64,000 nucleotides of DNA from the NCBI RefSeq assembly GCF_020216525.1, contig NZ_JAIWOY010000004.1, positions 272,934 to 336,933 of the forward strand. The letters are read 5' to 3'. Made by a program: the position numbers and the translations under genes. The stretch comes from Nocardioides nematodiphilus. GTDB lineage: Bacteria > Actinomycetota > Actinomycetes > Propionibacteriales > Nocardioidaceae. The notes beneath the pieces were generated by a model. It had not been told where the DNA came from. It did not search any database and saw only the letters and a list, made by a program, of their open reading frames with translations. This document shows, piece by piece, positions 7,469 to 17,107 of this stretch (its first letter is position 1; every line of letters begins with the position of its first letter).

Positions 7469-9646
7469 TCAGTACCGGAACGCTCCGACCAGCCGGTCAA
7501 GGGTGACCGCCATTCCGGAGAGCTCCGAGGCCGCTGCCGAGGTGCCCTGAGCGCCGGACTGCGCCTGGGTGGTCGCACTCGCCACCTGAGTGATGTCGCT
7601 GGCGATGCCGTGCGCGCCGTTCGCCGCCTCGGTCACCGAGCGCGCGATCGCGTTGGTGGTCGCGGTCTGCTCCTCGACCGCCGAGGCGATCGTGCCCGTG
7701 ATGTCGTTGATCTGTCCGATCACCGCGGTGATGCGGGTGATCGCCTCGACCGCGCTGGTGGTGTCGCCCTGGATCGCCTCGATCCGCTCGCCGATCTCCT
7801 GGGTCGCCTTGGCGGTCTCGGAGGCGAGCTCCTTGACCTCGTTGGCGACCACGGCGAAGCCCTTGCCGGCATCGCCTGCCCGAGCGGCCTCGATGGTGGC
7901 GTTGAGCGCCAGCAGGTTGGTCTGCTCCGCGATGCTGGTGATCACCTTGATGACCTGACCGATCTGGGCGCTGGACACGCCCAGCGAGTCGACCGTCGTA
8001 CGGGCGTCGTTCGCCACGACGACCGCCTCAGCGGCGACCGAGGAGGCATCGGTGGCGTTGCGGGCGATCTCGCGGATGGAGGACGACATCTCCTCAGCAG
8101 CGGTCGCGACCGACGCGACGTTGGCGCTGACCTGCTCGGCAGCCGCCGACACGTTCCCGGCCAGATCCGAGGCGTGACCGGTGCCGCGCGACATGTCGGA
8201 GCTGACCGTCGTCAGCTCCTCGGCCGCCGCGGCCATCGACGTCGAGGTCTGGCCGATCTCCGAGATGGAGTCGCGCAGAGCAGTGGCGAGCTGTCGCAGT
8301 GCGTCGGCGACCTGGCCGAGGGCGTCCTGGCCATCGACGTCGAGGTGGCTGGTCAGGTCACCGGCGGCGAGGGCTCGGGCGTAGGTCAGCATGACGCCGA
8401 CGCGGCGAGCGTCGTCAGCCGCCTGGGCCGCGACGGCGGCAGCGCGAGCGCGCTCCTCGTCTGCGGCGGCCTGCTCCCGGGCACGCTCGGCGTCGGCGAG
8501 CTGCTGCTCGCGCTGGCGCTCGGCCTCGGCCGCCACCTGCTCGGCCTCCAGACGCTCCCGCTCGATCTGGGCCTCGCGGGCCACCCGCTCCGCCTCCGCG
8601 GCGGCCTTCTCCTCGGCCGCGCGCGCCTCCAGCTCGGCGCGCTCGATCGCCACGCGCTGCTGCTCGGCGGCGGCCGCCTCGCGCTCGGCGAGCGCGGCGG
8701 CCTGGGCCTCGTCGGCCGCGTCGAGCGAGACGACGACCTCGTCGATGGAGTCCGCGATCGAGCCGATCTCGTCCTGGTTGGCGTGGTCGACACGCTGGGT
8801 GCGATCGCCCGATGCGATGGCACGCAGCACCTCGACGACCTTGCGCAGCGGACGCGAGATCGAGCGGATGATGAACCAGGCGACGACGATGAAGAGCATC
8901 GCGCCGACGATCGCGACGATCGCCAGGGTGCTGCGCAGCGAGGTGAGCGAGCCGTCGATCGAGGAGGTGTTCTCGTGCGTGACCTGGGTGGCGAGCTTGA
9001 TCAGCTTGGTGAACGCGGCGTCGATCTTCAGATAGGGGTCGTACGCCTGGATGATGGCGATCCGGGACGCTGCGGTGTCGTCGCCCGCCTTCAACGCCTC
9101 GATCGCCTTGAGCTGGATGGTGCTGTGGTACGCGGTCACCTGCTCGAGCAGGTCGTTGAGCGCCGCGGTGGCACCCGCCGAAGCGGCCCCACCCTGCGGA
9201 ACGCCGTCGAGCGCGCTCTTCAGGTGCTTGATGGCAGCCTGGTAGTTGTCCTCGACGTAGCCGATGCTGGTCTCGGTGATGCCCGGCGACTCCTTCTCGA
9301 TGGCGGGCGAGTTGAGCGCGGACTCCATCATGTCGTCGCTCGAGACCCACGCCTGGTACGCGGCGTTGGTCTGCGCGATCGACCCCGCGGTCTGGCCGTT
9401 GAGCTGGTTCGCGGACAGCGACGGACCGACCCGCAGCATCCCGATCGTGCTCATCACGGCGAAGACGACGATCGCGATCGCCGCCATGGCGATCAGCTTC
9501 TGCCGGATGCTCACCCGACGAAGCAGGCCCCGGAGGCCGCCCGGCCGCTCGGGCGCGGCCGGTCCGGTCACGGGCCTGCGGTCGGGGTGGTCGGATGGGC
9601 GCGGAGCGGAACGGTCTGCGCCGCGCTCGAAGGCCAGGACGGCCAT
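7469..9646 (-). CDS. Methyl-accepting chemotaxis protein 2
   Basis: A 725-residue chemoreceptor, close paralogue of MCP 1. TM1 is about 51-71, a helical sensor of about 170 residues follows, then TM2, HAMP, the same Ala/Glu/Arg-rich coiled coil as MCP 1, a second HAMP-like unit (AAGDLTSHL) and the signalling domain with [18 protein letters not shown], ending GAFRY. I place the start at the ATG at 9646, because GGAGGA lies five bases before it and the resulting N-terminus (MAVLAF) parallels those of its paralogues; a longer frame from 9704-9706 has no ribosome site. The extracellular sensor differs from MCP 1 much more than the coiled coil, so the ligand may differ. Confidence 0.92.
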   Translation of the reverse strand: MAVLAFERGADRSAPRPSDHPDRRPVTGPAAPERPGGLRGLLRRVSIRQKLIAMAAIAIVVFAVMSTIGMLRVGPSLSANQLNGQTAGSIAQTNAAYQAWVSSDDMMESALNSPAIEKESPGITETSIGYVEDNYQAAIKHLKSALDGVPQGGAASAGATAALNDLLEQVTAYHSTIQLKAIEALKAGDDTAASRIAIIQAYDPYLKIDAAFTKLIKLATQVTHENTSSIDGSLTSLRSTLAIVAIVGAMLFIVVAWFIIRSISRPLRKVVEVLRAIASGDRTQRVDHANQDEIGSIADSIDEVVVSLDAADEAQAAALAEREAAAAEQQRVAIERAELEARAAEEKAAAEAERVAREAQIERERLEAEQVAAEAERQREQQLADAERAREQAAADEERARAAAVAAQAADDARRVGVMLTYARALAAGDLTSHLDVDGQDALGQVADALRQLATALRDSISEIGQTSTSMAAAAEELTTVSSDMSRGTGHASDLAGNVSAAAEQVSANVASVATAAEEMSSSIREIARNATDASSVAAEAVVVANDARTTVDSLGVSSAQIGQVIKVITSIAEQTNLLALNATIEAARAGDAGKGFAVVANEVKELASETAKATQEIGERIEAIQGDTTSAVEAITRITAVIGQINDITGTIASAVEEQTATTNAIARSVTEAANGAHGIASDITQVASATTQAQSGAQGTSAAASELSGMAVTLDRLVGAFRY
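8460..8786. repeat. 327-bp block identical to 6193-6519 (copy in MCP 2)
   Basis: Partner copy of the block in MCP 1, in the same orientation and in the same position within the gene. Identity extends through synonymous positions. Confidence 0.9.
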
Positions 9647-9718
9647 GGGGTCCTCCAAGTACGGATCGTATGGATGAGTCCCATCGGCCGCTCGGCCGCC
9701 CGCCATAGCGCAACGTCA

Positions 9719-9766
9719 AGACGAGCGTCCGGACGACCACCAGAAGTGGCTGTCGGACGCCCGTCT
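9719..9766. terminator. Hairpin after MCP 3
   Basis: AGACG-A-GCGTCCG (9719-9731) pairs with CGGACGC-C-CGTCT (9754-9766), with an inner CCAC/GTGG stem. It begins 14 bases past the MCP 3 stop, on the side expected for a minus-strand terminator. Confidence 0.55.
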
Positions 9767-9779
9767 GACGACGATCGGC

Positions 9780-11996
9780 TCAGTAGCGGAACGCTCCGAC
9801 CAGCCGGTCGAGGGTGCTCGACATCCCGGCCAGCTCCGAGGCGGCCGCAGAGGTGCCCTGGGCTCCCGACTGTGCCTGGGTGGTCGCGTTCGCCACCTCG
9901 GTGATGTCGGAGGCGATGCCGTTGGCGCCCGACGCCGCCTCGCTGACGGAGCGGGCGATCTCGTTGGTGCTGGCGGTCTGCTGCTCGACAGCGCTGGCGA
10001 TAGTGCCGGTGATGTCATTGATCTGACCGATCACATCCGCGATCCGGGTGATGGCCTCGACCGCGGAGGTGGTGTCGCCCTGGATCGTGTCGATCCGCTG
10101 TCCGATCTCCTCGGTGGCCCTGGCGGTCTGAGCGGCGAGCTCCTTGACCTCGTTGGCGACGACCGCGAAGCCCTTGCCGGCGTCGCCGGCCCGAGCTGCC
10201 TCGATGGTGGCGTTGAGCGCCAGCAGGTTGGTCTGCTGGGCGATGGCGGTGATCACCTTGATGACCTGGCCGATCTCGGCCGACGAGACGCCGAGCGAGT
10301 CGACGGTCGTACGGGCGTCGTTGGCCACCTCGACCGCCTGACCGGCGACCGTGGAGGCATCGGCGGCGTTGCGCGCGATCTCACGGATGGACGTCGACAT
10401 CTGCTCCGCGGCCGAGGCGACGGCCCCGACGTTCGCGCTGACCTGCTCCGCGGAAGCGGAGACGCTGCCGGCCAGGTCCGAGGCGTGACCCGTGCCGCGG
10501 GTCATGTCGGCCGACACCGCGGTGAGCTCCTCGGCGGCCGTGGCCATCGAGGCGGACGTCTCGCCGATCTGGGCCATGCTGCCGCGCAGCGCGTCGGTGA
10601 GCTGGCGCAGGGCCTCGGCCATCTGGCCGACGGCGTCCGCGCCGCTCACCTCGAGGGTCGCGGTCAGGTCGCCCTCGGCGACCTTCTTCACGTACTCGAG
10701 CACGATCGCGACACGGGCCGCGGTCTCCTCGGCCAGCCGGGCCGTCTCGGCGGCGCGGGCCGCCTCGGCCTCGGCGGCGGCCCGGTCCCGGGTGCGCTCG
10801 GCGTCGGCCAGCTCCTGCTCGCGCGCCCTCTCCGCGGCGGCCGCGGCCTGCTCGGCCTCGAGCCGCTCGCGCTCGCGCTGTGCCTCGGCCTCGCGCTGCG
10901 CGGCCTCGGCCTCGGCCTGCTGCTGCGCGGCGCGCGCCTCGGCGGCGGCCCGCTCCTCGGCCGCCCGACGCTCGGCCTGGCGGCGCTGCTCGCGCTCCGC
11001 CGAGGCCGCGGCGGACGCGGCGTCGGCCTCGTCGAGCGAGACGACGACCTCGACGATCGAGTCGGCGATCGAGCCGATCTCGTCCTTGCGGCCGTACTCG
11101 ATGCGCTGGGTGCGATCGCCGGCGGCGATCGCCTGGAGCACCGCGACCACGCGGCTCAGCGGGCGCGTGATCCGACCGATGACCAGCCAGGCGACCACGA
11201 GGAAGATCAGGGCGCCGAGCACGGCGATGATCACCATCAGGTTGCCGAGGCTGCCGGCCGCCTTCTCGACCTGGCCGGTGCGGTGCCCGGCGTCAGCGGT
11301 GGCCTGGGCGACCAGACCGCTGAGCTGGCCGTTGACGTCCTTGGTCAGGTCGACCGCGGGGCTGGTGTCGTCGAGGATCTTGGCCAGGGCGTCGTCGGTG
11401 CGGCCGGCGTCGAGGTCGGCCTGCACCTGCGGGAGCAGGTCGTGGAACTGCGCGATCTTGCTGGCGACGTCGTGGATCGCCTGCTGCGTCTGCGGGGTCG
11501 CCTCCTTGGCGGCCGCGGTGAGCGCTGCGGTCGCCGCGGTGAAGTCCGCGTCGAAGGCATCGACGCGCATCTGGGCGTAGGTGCCCACGCCGTTGACGTT
11601 CCACTGCGTCGCGTTGACGTAGGCCTGCAGGTCGCTGCGCATGAGGGCGAAGTGGTCGTACGCCTCGCTGACGTGCGCCGCGACCTTCTGCATCGTCTGC
11701 GTGGTGCGGGCGTCGCTCTTGACCGGCGCGAGCCGCAGCACGCTGATCGTCGACATCAGCGCGAAGACGATGATGCCGATCGCGGTGAGGCCCCACAGGC
11801 GCTGCTTGATCGAGGTCTTGCGGAGCAGGTCGAACCCGGCCTTCTGCGCGGCCTCCTCAGGCTCTGCGTCCTCGGGCCCTGCGACCTCGGGTCCTGCGAC
11901 TTCGGGTCCTACGAGCTCCGGGTCGACGTCATCGAGCCCACTCGACTCGAGCGGTACGTCCGGAAGCGCTGCGCGCTCGTCGGCGACGATGGCCAT
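9780..11996 (-). CDS. Methyl-accepting chemotaxis protein 3
   Basis: A 738-residue chemoreceptor and the most divergent of the three. The cytoplasmic N-terminus holds short VAGPE-type repeats (about 28-50); TM1 is about 67-87, followed by an extracellular helical sensor, TM2, HAMP, a different Gln/Arg/Ala-rich coiled coil, a second HAMP-like unit (AEGDLTATL) and the signalling domain with [18 protein letters not shown], ending GAFRY. The ATG at 11996 is chosen because GGAGGG sits just before it; a GTG at 12008 would overlap that ribosome site. As with its neighbours there is no CheR/CheB-binding pentapeptide. Each of the three genes seems to have its own promoter and terminator. Confidence 0.9.
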   Translation of the reverse strand: MAIVADERAALPDVPLESSGLDDVDPELVGPEVAGPEVAGPEDAEPEEAAQKAGFDLLRKTSIKQRLWGLTAIGIIVFALMSTISVLRLAPVKSDARTTQTMQKVAAHVSEAYDHFALMRSDLQAYVNATQWNVNGVGTYAQMRVDAFDADFTAATAALTAAAKEATPQTQQAIHDVASKIAQFHDLLPQVQADLDAGRTDDALAKILDDTSPAVDLTKDVNGQLSGLVAQATADAGHRTGQVEKAAGSLGNLMVIIAVLGALIFLVVAWLVIGRITRPLSRVVAVLQAIAAGDRTQRIEYGRKDEIGSIADSIVEVVVSLDEADAASAAASAEREQRRQAERRAAEERAAAEARAAQQQAEAEAAQREAEAQRERERLEAEQAAAAAERAREQELADAERTRDRAAAEAEAARAAETARLAEETAARVAIVLEYVKKVAEGDLTATLEVSGADAVGQMAEALRQLTDALRGSMAQIGETSASMATAAEELTAVSADMTRGTGHASDLAGSVSASAEQVSANVGAVASAAEQMSTSIREIARNAADASTVAGQAVEVANDARTTVDSLGVSSAEIGQVIKVITAIAQQTNLLALNATIEAARAGDAGKGFAVVANEVKELAAQTARATEEIGQRIDTIQGDTTSAVEAITRIADVIGQINDITGTIASAVEQQTASTNEIARSVSEAASGANGIASDITEVANATTQAQSGAQGTSAAASELAGMSSTLDRLVGAFRY
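11856..11915. repeat. Four 15-bp tandem units in MCP 3
   Basis: Units at 11856, 11871, 11886 and 11901 follow the pattern CTCGGGTCCTGCGAC with a few changes and encode VAGPE-like pentapeptides on the minus strand. The outermost unit is the most degenerate. Confidence 0.75.
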
Positions 11997-12094
11997 GGTT
12001 CCCTCCACAAGGTCGAGCAGGGCCCACCCTCCCTGGCCGGCCCGTCACACAAGCGAGAACCATGCCGTAACGGACGTCACACGTAAAGGACGCG

Positions 12095-12823
12095 CTACGG
12101 GAGCTGGCGGAGCAGATCCGCGACGTCGACGCGGCGCCCGGTGTAGAACGGCACCTCCTCGCGCACGTGGCGGCGGGTCTCCGAGCCGCGCAGGTGGCGC
12201 ATCAGGTCGACGATCCGCGACAGGTCGTCGGCCTCGAAGGCGAGCATCCACTCGTAGTCGCCGAGCGCGAAGGACGGCACCGTGTTGGCGCGCACGTCGG
12301 GGTAGTCGCGGGCCATCGCACCGTGCTCGGCAAGCAGCCGGCGACGCTCGGCGTCCTCGAGGAGGTACCACTCGTAGGAGCGGATGAAGGGGTAGACCGC
12401 GACGTAGTCGTGGGTGCGCTCGTCGGCGAGGAAGGCCGGCAGGTGCGAGCGGTTGAACTCAGCGGGGCGGTGCAGCGCCATCTGCGACCAGACGGGGGTG
12501 AGGCGCTGGCCGAAGGCCGTGCGGCGGATCCGGTGATAGGCGCTCTGCAGCTGGTCGGACGACGCCGCGTGCAGCCAGAACATGACGTCGGCGTCGGCGC
12601 GCAGCCCGGCGACGTCGTAGAGGCCGCGCAGGACCACGTCCTCCTCCGCGAGCGCGGTGAGGAGCGCCTCGAGCTCGGCGATCTCCTCGGCGCGCTGGGC
12701 GTCGTCGTCATCCTCGAAGAGGTCGTCGAGGGCGAAGACCGACCACATCGTGTACCGGATCGTGTCGTTGAGCTCGTTGATCTTCGCGGCGTTGGTCTTG
12801 ATGTGGGCCTGCGGGTCGGTCAT
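12095..12823 (-). CDS. hemQ: Coproheme decarboxylase HemQ (ChdC)
   Basis: A 242-residue member of the chlorite dismutase family, normal length for the actinobacterial enzyme. It oxidatively decarboxylates two propionates of coproheme to give heme b, the last step of the coproporphyrin-dependent route in Gram-positive bacteria. Visible signs are the ALHRPAEFN stretch with H118 (the distal-histidine region in actinobacterial ChdC), [12 protein letters not shown] around 144-155 with the radical-forming tyrosine candidate Y144, and AEHG with H167 as likely heme ligand. The gene goes with hemG and hemE further along the same strand. Confidence 0.92.
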   Translation of the reverse strand: MTDPQAHIKTNAAKINELNDTIRYTMWSVFALDDLFEDDDDAQRAEEIAELEALLTALAEEDVVLRGLYDVAGLRADADVMFWLHAASSDQLQSAYHRIRRTAFGQRLTPVWSQMALHRPAEFNRSHLPAFLADERTHDYVAVYPFIRSYEWYLLEDAERRRLLAEHGAMARDYPDVRANTVPSFALGDYEWMLAFEADDLSRIVDLMRHLRGSETRRHVREEVPFYTGRRVDVADLLRQLP

Positions 12824-12895
12824 GGGGCCATTGTGTCAGCGGGTTGAGCACGCCTACTCATGCGCACCCCGTACGCGGTCGCGAGGCTGGGGCCC

Positions 12896-13309
12896 ATGAC
12901 GCGATCACGCACCGCCATCGTCCTGACCGCCCTGCTTCTCGCCCTCGCCGCTGCCGCCTCCTGGTGGGGCTGGCTCGGCTGGGACACCAGCTATCAGACC
13001 GATCCGCGGACCGGGGTCATGAGCGGGCCGTACGAGGCGTGGCAGGTGATCGGCTGCGTGCTGACACTGCTGGGTGCCGGCGTCCTCGGCGCGACGTTCG
13101 TCCACCCGCGCGCGCTCGCGCTGATGCCGTGGGGCTTCACCATCGCCTGGTCGATCACCTCGTCGCGTGACGACGAGACCGGTCTGTGGCTGGTCGGCGC
13201 GTTCATGGTCCTGATCGGGATGTCCCTCGGCTGCCTGGTCGTCGGGCTCGCGGGCCGAGGGCTCGGCCGGCTGCTCAGTCGCGGCCGTACCCGGCTTCGC
13301 GTGCCTTGA
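12896..13309 (+). CDS. Small integral membrane protein, 137 residues
   Basis: Unrecognised. Four hydrophobic segments can be seen: after an Arg-rich start (about 7-27), about 48-68, about 75-90 and about 102-125, with a basic C-terminus (RGRTRLRVP). The DxxTGVMSGPYEAWQ segment between the first two would be extracellular. An upstream ATG at 12860 gives a longer frame, but the added residues look non-coding, and 12896 starts right at the basic-plus-hydrophobic signal. Its last 35 bases overlap the 3' end of the convergent response regulator gene. No functional clue beyond membrane location. Confidence 0.65.
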   Translation: MTRSRTAIVLTALLLALAAAASWWGWLGWDTSYQTDPRTGVMSGPYEAWQVIGCVLTLLGAGVLGATFVHPRALALMPWGFTIAWSITSSRDDETGLWLVGAFMVLIGMSLGCLVVGLAGRGLGRLLSRGRTRLRVP

Positions 13310-13934
13310 TGATCGCCTCCGCGCGGCCGGCCGCGTGCAGCTTGCCGTAGATCGCGGAGACGGCGTTGCGCACCGTCTTGCTGGAGACGTAGAGCTCGCC
13401 CGCGATCTGGTCGTTGGAGCGACCGGCGGCCAGCAGCCTGAGCACGTCGCGCTCGCGCTCGGTCAGCTCCGGGAACGGCTCGGGCGCCTCGGTGCGGGTG
13501 CTCACACCGGAGAAGTACGTCGCGACCTGGGCGGCGAGGCTGGCGCCGAAGACCATGCCGCCGGCGGCCGCCGCCTTGATCGCGTTGTGCACCTCCTCGG
13601 CCCCCGACCCCTTGAGCAGGTAGCCGCTGGCGCCGGCCCGCATCGCGGAGAGCACCGTCTCGTCGTCGTCGCTCATGGTGAGCATGACGACCCTGACGCC
13701 GGGGTGGCGCGCAGTGATCCGCCGGGTCGCCTCGAGGCCGTCCAGGCGGGGCATCTGGATGTCCATCACGACCACGTCGGGGCCGTCCTCCCCCGCCCGG
13801 GCCTCGTCGACCTGGTGCAGGGCGTCGAGGCCGTCCTCGGCCAGGCCGATGACCTCGACGTCGAGCGCGCCGAGCAGCGACTTGAGGCCGTCGCGCACGA
13901 TCTGGTGGTCGTCGGCGATCAGGACGCGGATCAT
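13275..13934 (-). CDS. LuxR/NarL-family response regulator
   Basis: A 219-residue two-component regulator. The receiver domain has the acidic pair D8/D9, phospho-acceptor D58 (VVVMDIQMP), the conserved threonine in VVMLTMSDDD and the lysine in YLLKGSG. The C-terminal LuxR helix-turn-helix starts near residue 150 with LTERERDVLRLLAAGRSN and ends with a recognition helix around VSSKTVRNAV. Its ATG overlaps the kinase stop codon in an ATGA, so the two are translated together. The target genes are not shown by the sequence; the adjacent membrane proteins are candidates only by position. Confidence 0.92.
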   Translation of the reverse strand: MIRVLIADDHQIVRDGLKSLLGALDVEVIGLAEDGLDALHQVDEARAGEDGPDVVVMDIQMPRLDGLEATRRITARHPGVRVVMLTMSDDDETVLSAMRAGASGYLLKGSGAEEVHNAIKAAAAGGMVFGASLAAQVATYFSGVSTRTEAPEPFPELTERERDVLRLLAAGRSNDQIAGELYVSSKTVRNAVSAIYGKLHAAGRAEAIIKAREAGYGRD

Positions 13935-16000
13935 GAGGGCTCCTCGGCGTTCTCGGGGGTGACGTGCGGGCTGGGGGCGATCGGCAGGCAGGCGCGGACG
14001 AGGGTGCCTCCGGTCTCGGGACAGGAGACCTCCACCCGGCCGCCGAGCTCGGCGGCGCGCTCGCGCATCGAGCGCAGGCCGACCCCGGCGGTGGTCTCGG
14101 CCTCGATGCCGGTTCCGTCGTCGGCGACCTCCGCGCGGATACCGTCGGGCGTACGGCACAGCCGGACCTGGACGCTGGTGGCCGATGCGTGCCGGACCAC
14201 GTTGGTGAGTGCCTCGGCGACGATCCGGTAGACCGCGACCTCCACCGCAGCGGGCAGCGCGTCGACTCCTCCGGACTCGACCTCGATGGCGGGGCCTCCG
14301 CGCGCGAGCCCGGCGGCGAGCTGGCTGATCGCGCCGACCAGGCCGAGGTCGTCGAGGGCCGGCGGGCGCAGGTCGTGCACGAGTCGGCGGACGTCGGCGA
14401 CGACCGCCTGGACCTCGCCGCTGGTCTGGGCGATCTGATCGATCGCGGTGGCCGGGTCGCGCTCGACCAGGAGCCGGGCGCTCTCCAGGCGGAAGACCAC
14501 ACCCGACAGGGCGGGCCCGAGACCGTCGTGGAGATCGCGGCGGATGCGCCGACGCTCCTCCTCGCGGGCGGTGACGAGCCGCTCGCGGCCGGCCTGGAGC
14601 TCGGCGGTCAGCTCGCTGGTGCGGGCGGCGATCGCGGCCTGGCGCACGAGGTTGGTGAGCAGCTGGTCGTCGCGGCGCGAGAGCCGGCTGCGCACGCCTC
14701 GCGCGGGCAGTACGATCCGGCCGACATCGGCGCCGCGGTAGACGATCGGGACGGTCCGGGTCTGCTCGGGGGCGGTCCCGTGGGTGGCGATCAGCCGCTC
14801 GCCACTGCCCCGGTCCACCTCGATCGCGACGTACCGGACCCGGAAGGCGTCGGCCACCGTGACGGCGACGGCGGCGAGCTGCTCGGGACCCTCCTCGGTC
14901 GACTCGAGGGTGGCGGCCAGGCCGGCGACGACGTCGAAGGGGTCGGTGCGCGCGCCGAGCATGACCCGCTGGACGCCGCGGATGAGCCGCTGGCGCAGCG
15001 GACCGTAGAGCAGCACCGAGACGAGCAGCACGACGAGCACGACCTGGCGTTGGCTCAGGGAGTCGTCGAGCACCGTGGTGAGCGCGGCCAGGACCAGCAG
15101 GTCGGCCAGCAGGATGACGACGGCGAGCGCGGCGTAGACGAAGGTGCGGCTGAGCAGTGCCTCGATGGAGACGAGCCCGGGGTCGACGATGGCGATCGTC
15201 ATGCCGATCGAGGGCACCAGGGCGAGGATGAAGATGAAGGCGTCGCCGTACGAGACCTCCAGCAGGGGCGGGACCACGATCAGCAGCGCCACCACCACGA
15301 CGCTCCACAGCAGCCACCGCATCCGGTCGCGCTCGAGGTCGCGCGAGCGGCGGTAGCGCACCACCACCGAGATCATCGAGAGCACGAAGCCGAGGACGGT
15401 CAGAGCCCCGGTGGCGTTCTGGATCGCCGCGGCGACGGCGTGCGGGAGCAGCACCGTGCCGGCGTTCGGATCGACATCGGGCGGCAGCCGGACGCCGTCG
15501 GGCGCGCTCATCGGGACGACCAGGACGACGAGGGACCCGATCACCATGCCGGCGACGCCGGCCCAGCTGGCCGCGCGCCAGCGACCGGGCAGGAAGCGGC
15601 CGGTCGGGAAGAGGAAGAGCTGGAGCGCCACCGTGAGCGGGAGGAACGAGCCGAGGCGCATGAGGCTCCACACCGCGAGGGTCACGCCGGGCAGCGCGTG
15701 ATCGTCACGGATGCCGAACTCGACGTAGGACTGCGACAGGCCGTCGGTGGCCCAGAAGAACCCCGCGCCGAGCAGGCCCCAGCCGAAGCCCTGATGCGGG
15801 TCGCGACGCAGGATGAGCATCGCCATCGCCGTCTGGACGACCCCGATCAGGACGTACGTGGAGCCCACGCCGGGGGCGTAGCCGGCGCCGGGCGCGCCCG
15901 CATCCGTGTGCAGGTCGAACCAGGCCGCGAGGACGAGGCAGACCAGGCTGGAGCACACGGCGAGCACGAGCACCCCGCGAGCCGTACGGGTGTGGGACAC
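13931..16000 (-). CDS. Membrane sensor histidine kinase (HisKA_3 type)
   Basis: About 689 residues. The N-terminal half is membrane-embedded with some eight or nine hydrophobic helices and short loops, so it probably senses a signal in or at the membrane. A GAF-like region follows (DAFRVRYVAIEVD). The kinase core has the HisKA_3 H-box RRIRRDLHDGLGPAL with the phospho-accepting histidine, and the ATPase domain with EALTNVVRHA (N box), VADDGTGIEA (G1) and GVGLRSMRERAAELGG (G2). The start is uncertain: GTG at 16000 or 16006, neither with a clear ribosome site; a much longer frame upstream looks non-coding. It is the cognate kinase of the overlapping regulator gene. Confidence 0.88.
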   Translation of the reverse strand: MSHTRTARGVLVLAVCSSLVCLVLAAWFDLHTDAGAPGAGYAPGVGSTYVLIGVVQTAMAMLILRRDPHQGFGWGLLGAGFFWATDGLSQSYVEFGIRDDHALPGVTLAVWSLMRLGSFLPLTVALQLFLFPTGRFLPGRWRAASWAGVAGMVIGSLVVLVVPMSAPDGVRLPPDVDPNAGTVLLPHAVAAAIQNATGALTVLGFVLSMISVVVRYRRSRDLERDRMRWLLWSVVVVALLIVVPPLLEVSYGDAFIFILALVPSIGMTIAIVDPGLVSIEALLSRTFVYAALAVVILLADLLVLAALTTVLDDSLSQRQVVLVVLLVSVLLYGPLRQRLIRGVQRVMLGARTDPFDVVAGLAATLESTEEGPEQLAAVAVTVADAFRVRYVAIEVDRGSGERLIATHGTAPEQTRTVPIVYRGADVGRIVLPARGVRSRLSRRDDQLLTNLVRQAAIAARTSELTAELQAGRERLVTAREEERRRIRRDLHDGLGPALSGVVFRLESARLLVERDPATAIDQIAQTSGEVQAVVADVRRLVHDLRPPALDDLGLVGAISQLAAGLARGGPAIEVESGGVDALPAAVEVAVYRIVAEALTNVVRHASATSVQVRLCRTPDGIRAEVADDGTGIEAETTAGVGLRSMRERAAELGGRVEVSCPETGGTLVRACLPIAPSPHVTPENAEEPS

Positions 16001-16077
16001 GCGCACATTCTGGACGGCCGAGCGCCGGCCCGGACCCGTTTGGGCCGGACCGGCGGACTCAGGACCGCACGGAATGC

Positions 16078-16797
16078 TCACGCGGTGCGGAACTTCTTGT
16101 CGCCGGCGAAGAACCCGACGGCGGTGACGAGGGTCCACAGCGTGCCGGGGACGGCGGCCATGTACTCCAGCGGAGAGACGCCGAGGGCGATGGTCAGGCC
16201 GCCGAGGACGAGGCCGGTGCGGCCGATCCAGCGCGGCACCCCGCCGGTGCGGGAGACCACGTACGTCGCCAGGCCCGCCAGGCCGCTGAGGGTGAACAGC
16301 CACGGGATGGTGCCGACCCAGTGGTTGTACATGACGGCGGCCTCGGGGACGATCGCGTCCGGCTTCGTCGACAGCGTCATCATGAACTCGGTGTCCAGGC
16401 CGCTGCCCAGGACACTGACGACCGCGGTGCCGACCAGGCCGGCGAAGGCGACCAGCGGAGCGATGCTGCTCGGCGCCACCGCCCGCAGACGGGCGGAGAG
16501 GCCGGCGGCGAAGACGACGGTGAGCACCGCGCCGATCGCGGTGATCGAGTGGAACGCGAACATGTTCGGCGTCAGGTCGGCGAGCTTGTCGGCGATGCCC
16601 TGGGCGTTGCCGCCGAGCTTGTCGTCGTAGACCGCGCTGATGCTGGACGAGGTGATGACGGTGCCGATGCCGAGGAGGCCGGCGCCGATGCCGGCGGCGG
16701 CCCAGGCGCGGGAGGCGCGGCCGACGGGGCTGGGGCCGGAGACCGTCTCGGAGAGGTCGGCGCGGGCCGGGTCGAAGGTGTGGAGGTGGGTGCTCAT
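16078..16797 (-). CDS. Conserved membrane protein, 239 residues
   Basis: A cytoplasmic N-terminus of about 30 residues is followed by some six hydrophobic helices (for example IGAGLLGIGTVITSSSI, ITAIGAVLTVVFAAGL, APLVAFAGLVGTAVVSVLG, WLFTLSGLAGLATYVV, and a final TLWTLVTAVGFFAG). This layout is typical of DUF4386-like or DoxX-like small membrane proteins of actinobacteria, but I cannot name the family with confidence. ATG at 16797 follows GGAG by about seven bases. Upstream lie a 9-bp inverted repeat (16860-16885) and the 60-bp repeat array, which may influence its expression. Confidence 0.7.
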   Translation of the reverse strand: MSTHLHTFDPARADLSETVSGPSPVGRASRAWAAAGIGAGLLGIGTVITSSSISAVYDDKLGGNAQGIADKLADLTPNMFAFHSITAIGAVLTVVFAAGLSARLRAVAPSSIAPLVAFAGLVGTAVVSVLGSGLDTEFMMTLSTKPDAIVPEAAVMYNHWVGTIPWLFTLSGLAGLATYVVSRTGGVPRWIGRTGLVLGGLTIALGVSPLEYMAAVPGTLWTLVTAVGFFAGDKKFRTA

Positions 16798-16859
16798 CGG
16801 GTGCTCCGGTGGGTGTCCGGCGGGCCGTTCCCGCCTTGATGACACGACCATCTCGGGCC

Positions 16860-16885
16860 GGTTGTCCCACCCACCAGGGACAACC
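16860..16885. promoter_or_regulatory. Inverted repeat, possible operator
   Basis: GGTTGTCCC (16860-16868) and GGGACAACC (16877-16885) are perfect arms around 8 bases. The element lies 63 bases upstream of the membrane protein start at 16797. It could be a regulator site or a small hairpin. Confidence 0.45.
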
Positions 16886-16904
16886 CGGCAAGGCTGCCGC
16901 GCGC

Positions 16905-17107
16905 CAAACGGTCACGGTGACCCTTCGCGGCGACAGTGACCGTTCGCAACGGTCACGCTCGGCTCAAACGGTCACGGTGACCCTTCGCGGCGACAGTGAC
17001 CCTTCGCAACGGTCACGCTCGGCTCAAACGGTCACGGTGACCCTTCGCGGCGACAGTGACCCTTCGCAACGGTCACGCTCGGCTCAAACGGTCACGGTGA
17101 CCGTTTG
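16905..17107. repeat. 60-bp tandem repeat (3 units plus part) made of nested palindromes
   Basis: Units at 16905-16964, 16965-17024 and 17025-17084 are identical by eye except one base (G at 16942, C in the others), followed by a 23-bp part copy at 17085-17107. Each unit holds the palindrome GGTCACGGTGACC and, about 30 bases on, GTGACC(G/C)TT-CGC-AACGGTCAC. The part copy is a perfect palindrome with 11-bp arms CAAACGGTCAC around one G, and it encodes the last residues of HemG. The array lies downstream of hemG and upstream of the membrane protein gene. Confidence 0.92.

Noticed and set aside
7430..9904. Very long plus-strand frame opposite MCP 2
   Set aside because: It is antisense to a clear chemoreceptor gene; its low-complexity Arg/Gly/Asp/Leu content is the mirror of the Ala/Glu-rich coding strand. 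The same holds for long frames opposite MCP 1 and MCP 3.
11997..12008. GTG start at 12008 for MCP 3
   Set aside because: The extra residues are encoded by the ribosome-binding site (GGAGGG) of the ATG at 11996.
13931..16915. 994-residue reading of the histidine kinase
   Set aside because: The part upstream of about 16006 runs antisense-like through the neighbouring membrane protein gene in another frame and lacks coding character.
16905..17107. CRISPR array
   Set aside because: The 60-bp units repeat with no unique spacers, and no cas genes are near; it is a tandem repeat of palindromes.
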